DNA from: Liolophura sinensis
Lineage: Eukaryota > Mollusca > Polyplacophora > Chitonida > Chitonidae
Assembly: GCF_032854445.1 (NCBI RefSeq)
Contig: NC_088301.1
Location: 5,254,044-5,318,043 of the forward strand
Direction: 5' to 3'
Length of the DNA stretch: 64,000 nt
In this document: piece after piece, positions 59,932 through 64,000 of the stretch
Position numbering within the stretch: the stretch's first letter is position 1
How the letters are laid out: every line of letters begins with the position of its first letter
Position numbers and translations under genes: made by a program
Notes under the pieces: generated by a model
Database searches by the model: none
What the model was told of the DNA's origin: nothing
What the model saw: only the letters and a program-made list of their open reading frames with translations

Positions 59932-60054
59932 GTACTCATGCTTCTTCCCTACAACATCTCACTATAATGCATTTAATCGCATCAGTGTGAAAGCAAAATA
60001 TTCTATAATTCAGAGACAGTGCCAGCAATTGTATTACCAAATCAACTGAAAAGA

Positions 60055-62088
60055 TTATTTTGTGCAAACGACACAGGTAATCTCATAACCGTCCACATAT
60101 GGTGGACAAGGTAGTGAGCCACACGCCGCCTCCACCACGTACAGGAGATTTCCATTTAGGTCGGGAGCGGTGGCGGGATGAGTATCTGGATCCTGGTCCA
60201 CGCACACGTACTCAGACTTGTGGTACGTGTGGTGTTGGGACATAAGAAATCCCAGGTACTCCACGGTCCATCCCGATGGACACTCGAGTCGGGCTGGGAT
60301 CATCAGGTGACTCAACCTTCCCGGAGTATAGCACACAGCACATTGAGCCTCTCTGTTATGAGGAAAGACTCCCCCCGAGTTTGTTGTGCGGAAGACATCA
60401 TTCCCAGAACTTATCTCAAACTCAGTTCCATACAGATACGATTTGGATTGATGTCCAGGGTAGGTTTTGTTGAACTGGGGATCCAGTCGGAGACACAACT
60501 GGTTAGCTCCGCTTCCTTTATGCGTGTAGTGAGAGCCAGCCATTATACCTAAAGATAAAGCACATTTGCAAATAATAAAAAAGACACAGCTATTTCCTGC
60601 AGTACTGAGCCCACAAAGGATGTGCATTAAAGATATGTTCATAAGAATATCCAGTGGTGTCACACAGATAAAAGCATGACGCCTCATCACTTGGTGTGTG
60701 AGGTACTACAAGCAGCTCAGTAGTACCACTGCTAAACTATTTCACAACAAAGCCGTTTATGTGTAGTACTAGTGTTCTGTTACACTGCAGCAGTTCATGT
60801 GTACAACCACCGGTGTACTTACCACACCTAATGTGTAGTACGACAATTCTATCAATTTCCACAGTTCATGAGTACTGCTACCTGTGTACTTAACCCCATT
60901 TAATGTGTAGTACAATAAGTCTATTACACTTCATCAGTTTATGTGTACGACCACCGGTGTACTTAACCGCACTTAAGGTGTGGTACAATAATATTGTACT
61001 TCAGCAGTTCGTATGTATTACCAGTAGTCTATTACATCTAAGCAGGTAAAAATCATACTTCTTACTGATTTGCTTGGCGCTCAGCACTGAAAGGTCAGAA
61101 CAAGGAAACAGGACACGTTGGCCCGGTGTCAAAAGAAGACACACTATTTGTACAATGACATAATGACTTCTCGCCGTGGTATGACTTAAAAATTTTTAAG
61201 TACGACGTTATACACTGAACAGACCTATATACCTACATACGTACATATATACGTAAAGGTATACATGCGTACATTCCTACATACCTACATACCTACGTAC
61301 ATACGTACCAACGTCCATACGTACCAACATACATACCAACATACATACCTACATACATACCTACATTTATACCTACCTACCTCCCTACATTTATACCTAC
61401 CTACCTCCCTACATTTATACCTACCTACCTACCTACCTAGCTACCTACTTACCTACCTACCTACCTACCTACAGACATACATACATATATACATACATAC
61501 ATACATACATACGTACGTATGTACGTGCGTGCGTGCGTGCGTAATTTAAAATTACATAATTACATAATTACGTACGTAAGTAAATATATGTATACACACG
61601 GGGCCTCCGTGGCTCAGATTTTTAGCGCGCTAGCGCAACGTAATGACTCAGGAGTCTCTCACCAATGTGGTCAATGTGAGTTCAAGTTTCACCAATACGG
61701 TCACTGTGAGTTCCAGTCTAGCTCATGCTGGCTTCCTCTCCGGCCGTACGTGGAAAGGTCTGACAGCAACCTGCGGATGGTCTTGTGTTTCCACCCACCA
61801 TAATGCTGGCCGCCGTCGTATAAGTGAAATACCCTTGTGTCGGGCGTAAAACACCAACCAAATAAATAAAGAAACATATATACATACGTAGATACATTTA
61901 TACGTACATATCTACATACATACACATGCATTAAACATACATGCGTGCATACCCATATACCCAGCTACATATATACGCGCATACATAAATACATAAATGC
62001 GTACATACCTACATACTTACATAAACACACAGACACACGTAAATACATAAATGCGTACATACCTGAATACATACCTAAATTAATACCT

Positions 62089-62156
<68 letters not shown>

Positions 62157-63427
62157 ACATACATACATACATGGGGGCCTCTCTGGCTCAGTTGGTTTGC
62201 GCGCTAGCGCAGCGTAATGACCCAGGAATCTCACCAATGCGGTCGCTGTGAGTTCAAGTCCAGTTCATGCTGGCTTCCTCTCCGGCCGTACGTGGAAAGG
62301 TCCGGCAGCAACCTGCGGATGGTCGTGGGTTTCTTCTGGGCTGTTTCCTCCCACCATAATGCTGGCCGCCGTCGTATAAGTGAAATATTCTTGAGTACGA
62401 CGTAAAACACCAATCAAATAAATGAATAAATAAAACATACATAAGTACATACATATGTACATATTGAGAGTTTTATACGTACCACCACTAGTCTTTTACA
62501 TCACACTACTTTTTAATGTGTACTACAATTGGTCTATGATGCTTGACTACTTTATGTGTGCTGGTTTATGGGTTTATTACAGGACAGCAGGGGATGTGCA
62601 TTACAACCATTCTATTGTACTTCAGTAGCTTGTGAACACAATAGTTGGTTATTACACCTTGTTAGTGTACGTTTACTGGTCTATTTCATCTCAGCAACTT
62701 GTTGCTGTCTCGCTTGGCGCTCGGCTCTGAGATGTTAGAGCAAGGAAACATGACTGGTTGGCTTGGTGTCAGTATAATGTGACTGGCTGGGGTGTGGTGT
62801 CAAGTCTGGTGTCTTTGCCATGACACAACCTGATGAGGGCGAAGAGTTGTTTTGGGAAAAAAACTGATGACTAAAGAAGGGCCTAAGCCTTAGGTTGTCG
62901 TATGTTTGTTTTGTGTGAGCGTGTTATACGCTGACGTAAACACTCGAAAAACGCACTTGTTTGTGTACTTGCAATACCTCATAGAGAGCGACCACACTTG
63001 TGTATGGACGTGTTAAGTGGTGAAGTCAACAGGAGAAGAAAAAACAATTTTAAAGTGATTTGAAATTTTGACTTCAGTCTATGATGGCTTTGCGATCTCA
63101 TGGCCAGCTGTTATATGGTGACGTCAACAGGAGAGCACACCAGTAGTGTGTGCAGCAGTTATTTAGGGTCTATGCTGTTGTCAATACAGGGACGACCATA
63201 AGCAAAAGTGAATGCGGAATGAGAAAGATGCTAGTCTGTCAATCTTTAGGGCACGTAAGCTGTTAGTTCAGTTCTAATCTCAGAAAATATCTAAAGGCTC
63301 AGAGTAAATGTAACTCTTGAAAATTTTTGTGCAACTTAGCTGCAACATGCTTATTTTTTACCTGAGTATAGTCTTTCCGAATGATCCGGACAGATATTTC
63401 TTCCCCAGCGGGTGTAGACAGCTCCTC
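60055..63427 (-). CDS. Short-chain collagen C4-like protein, gene 6 (exons 5-6 only; 5' part outside window)
   Basis: Exon 6 is 60055-60548 (494 nt) and exon 5 is 63362-63427 (66 nt). Both are intact, with GT-AG junctions in the standard phase. Exon 6 reads SHYTHKGSGANQLCLRLDP, EFEISSGND, FPHNREAQC, HHTYHKSEY and APDLNGN. Flanking DNA is nearly the same as unit 4, but exon 6 resembles genes 3 and 5 at the TYH and APDLNG positions. The Pro-to-Arg change in LCLRLDP is unique to this copy. Exon 4 should begin about 40 bases beyond the window end. Confidence 0.83.
60757..61215. repeat. 72-bp minisatellite plus flank, intron 5 of gene 6 (one repeat shorter)
   Basis: Carries the same fused repeat as unit 4. 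Confidence 0.7.
61216..61599. repeat. (TACN)n array, unit 6 (short)
   Basis: Like unit 4, but with an extra CCTCCCTACATTTATACCTA repeat. Confidence 0.82.
61600..61870 (+). mobile_element. tRNA-derived SINE, copy A of unit 6
   Basis: Full length with the duplicated B-box segment; close to the unit 4 copy. Confidence 0.8.
62092..62160. repeat. (CA)n tract, unit 6
   Basis: About 70 bp, similar to unit 4. Confidence 0.85.
62173..62434 (+). mobile_element. tRNA-derived SINE, copy B of unit 6, full length
   Basis: Nearly identical to the unit 4 copy, with the same flanks. Confidence 0.82.
62460..62885. repeat. Second, diverged copy of the minisatellite flank element, gene 6 intron 5
   Basis: Nearly identical to 40733-41157; absent from units 1, 2, 3 and 5. 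Confidence 0.65.
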
Positions 63428-64000
63428 CTGAAAATCGGTAAAACACACTAGAATGATTAGTTAATACTAAAATCAACAGGTAAATTTAAGCACGGTGGCT
63501 ATGTTTTAGCGAAGTGAACCGTCACTTCTGATATCTTCAGTATGATGTTACAGTGAGGCATAACTATACATATGTCGACACTGTCCAGATCTACTACCAG
63601 TAGTTCTCAGACGTGATATATAATATAAGGATATAAACGACGCACAACACAAAGTCAGGAAAAAAATACGGAGGATTTTTACTTATTCGCTAGGTACATC
63701 TGGTCGCTTATTAATATCATATACTTGGTCATTTGGTTTAGAAATCCCTATTTTACTGCAAGCATATTTAAATTTTATTTAACTTCATAACCCGGCTTAA
63801 CCTTCAAGATCAGTATATAGCTACTAAATAAAAGATAGAGAAATATCAAACTGGACACGACAACGACAAATTGGTGATTAGTGATAAAATGTATCTGTTC
63901 TTATATTACAACAGAAAAACCAACTAGTCTTTTATTGCCCGTTGACTACAAATGTCAAAATCCCGTTTCAAAATAATGATATGAACACCATATTCATGTC

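Larger units (their letters stand above)
49183..60054 (-). repeat. Tandem unit 5 (10,872 bp)
   Basis: Contains gene 5 (49183-56501) and spacer 56502-60054. It is a near copy of unit 3 but without unit 3's two extra frameshifting bases in exon 6. It has the longest (TACN)n block in the window. Confidence 0.85.
60055..64000 (-). repeat. Tandem unit 6 (partial)
   Basis: This is the right-edge copy. Exons 6 and 5 of gene 6 and all of intron 5 are visible. The window ends about 40 bases before the expected exon 4, judged by alignment with unit 4, where exon 4 starts at 42314. Confidence 0.85.

Overview
The window is eukaryotic DNA. It has spliced genes with GT-AG introns, tRNA-derived SINEs, LINE fragments, long tetranucleotide arrays and low gene density. 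The repeats (SINE tails of the TAAAACACCAATCAAATAAA type, LINE tails of the GACGTTAAAACTTTCACTCACTC type) and the gene family together suggest a marine mollusc, gastropod or bivalve. That assignment rests on repeat style and family distribution, not on a search.

The window is a head-to-tail tandem array. A unit of about 10.6-11.6 kb occurs seven times (partial at both ends), and each unit carries one minus-strand gene of the short-chain collagen C4-like family. Stop codons lie at 5291, 15936, 27560, 38322, 49183 and 60055. I assembled the gene model by hand. Exon 1 is a 15-residue signal-peptide start. Exon 2 is a short linker. Exon 3 has a Cys-Cys pair and 10-11 Gly-X-Y triplets. Exon 4 has one more triplet and a short predicted coiled coil. 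Exon 5 (66 nt) opens the C-terminal globular domain with a GAVYTRWGR motif. Exon 6 holds the rest of the Cys-rich domain, ending in TCVVCTK. Intron phases are 0,1,0,1,1. Genes 1, 2 and 4 are complete and intact (315, 315 and 312 aa). Gene 0 (left edge) has only exons 1-3 in view, and gene 6 (right edge) only exons 5-6.

Genes 3 and 5 share a 160-bp deletion that removes nearly all of exon 5. That exon is symmetric (phase 1-1), so splicing exon 4 to exon 6 stays in frame. The same two genes carry compensating indels early in exon 6 that remove a further cysteine. Gene 5 therefore still has a continuous reading frame of 284 aa with two cysteines fewer. Gene 3 has two additional single-base frameshifts and is called a pseudogene, with sequencing error as an alternative. 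Segments 21.6-21.8 kb apart (about 25-42 kb against 47-64 kb) are near copies, so the right part of the array looks like a two-gene block duplicated once.

Each unit is arranged, left to right, as follows: poly(A) signals; exon 6; intron 5, packed with a 72-bp minisatellite, (TACN)n arrays, a tRNA-SINE with a duplicated B-box region, (CA)n and a second SINE or SINE head; exon 5; exon 4; intron 3, with reverse-oriented SINE pieces and a composite repeat; exons 3, 2 and 1; a TATA/Inr-type promoter; and a spacer of about 3.5 kb. The spacer holds an old SINE, a second copy of the composite repeat with one module inverted, and a LINE/SINE-type tail. I see no other convincing protein gene apart from a LINE RNase H fragment in gene 2 intron 5.
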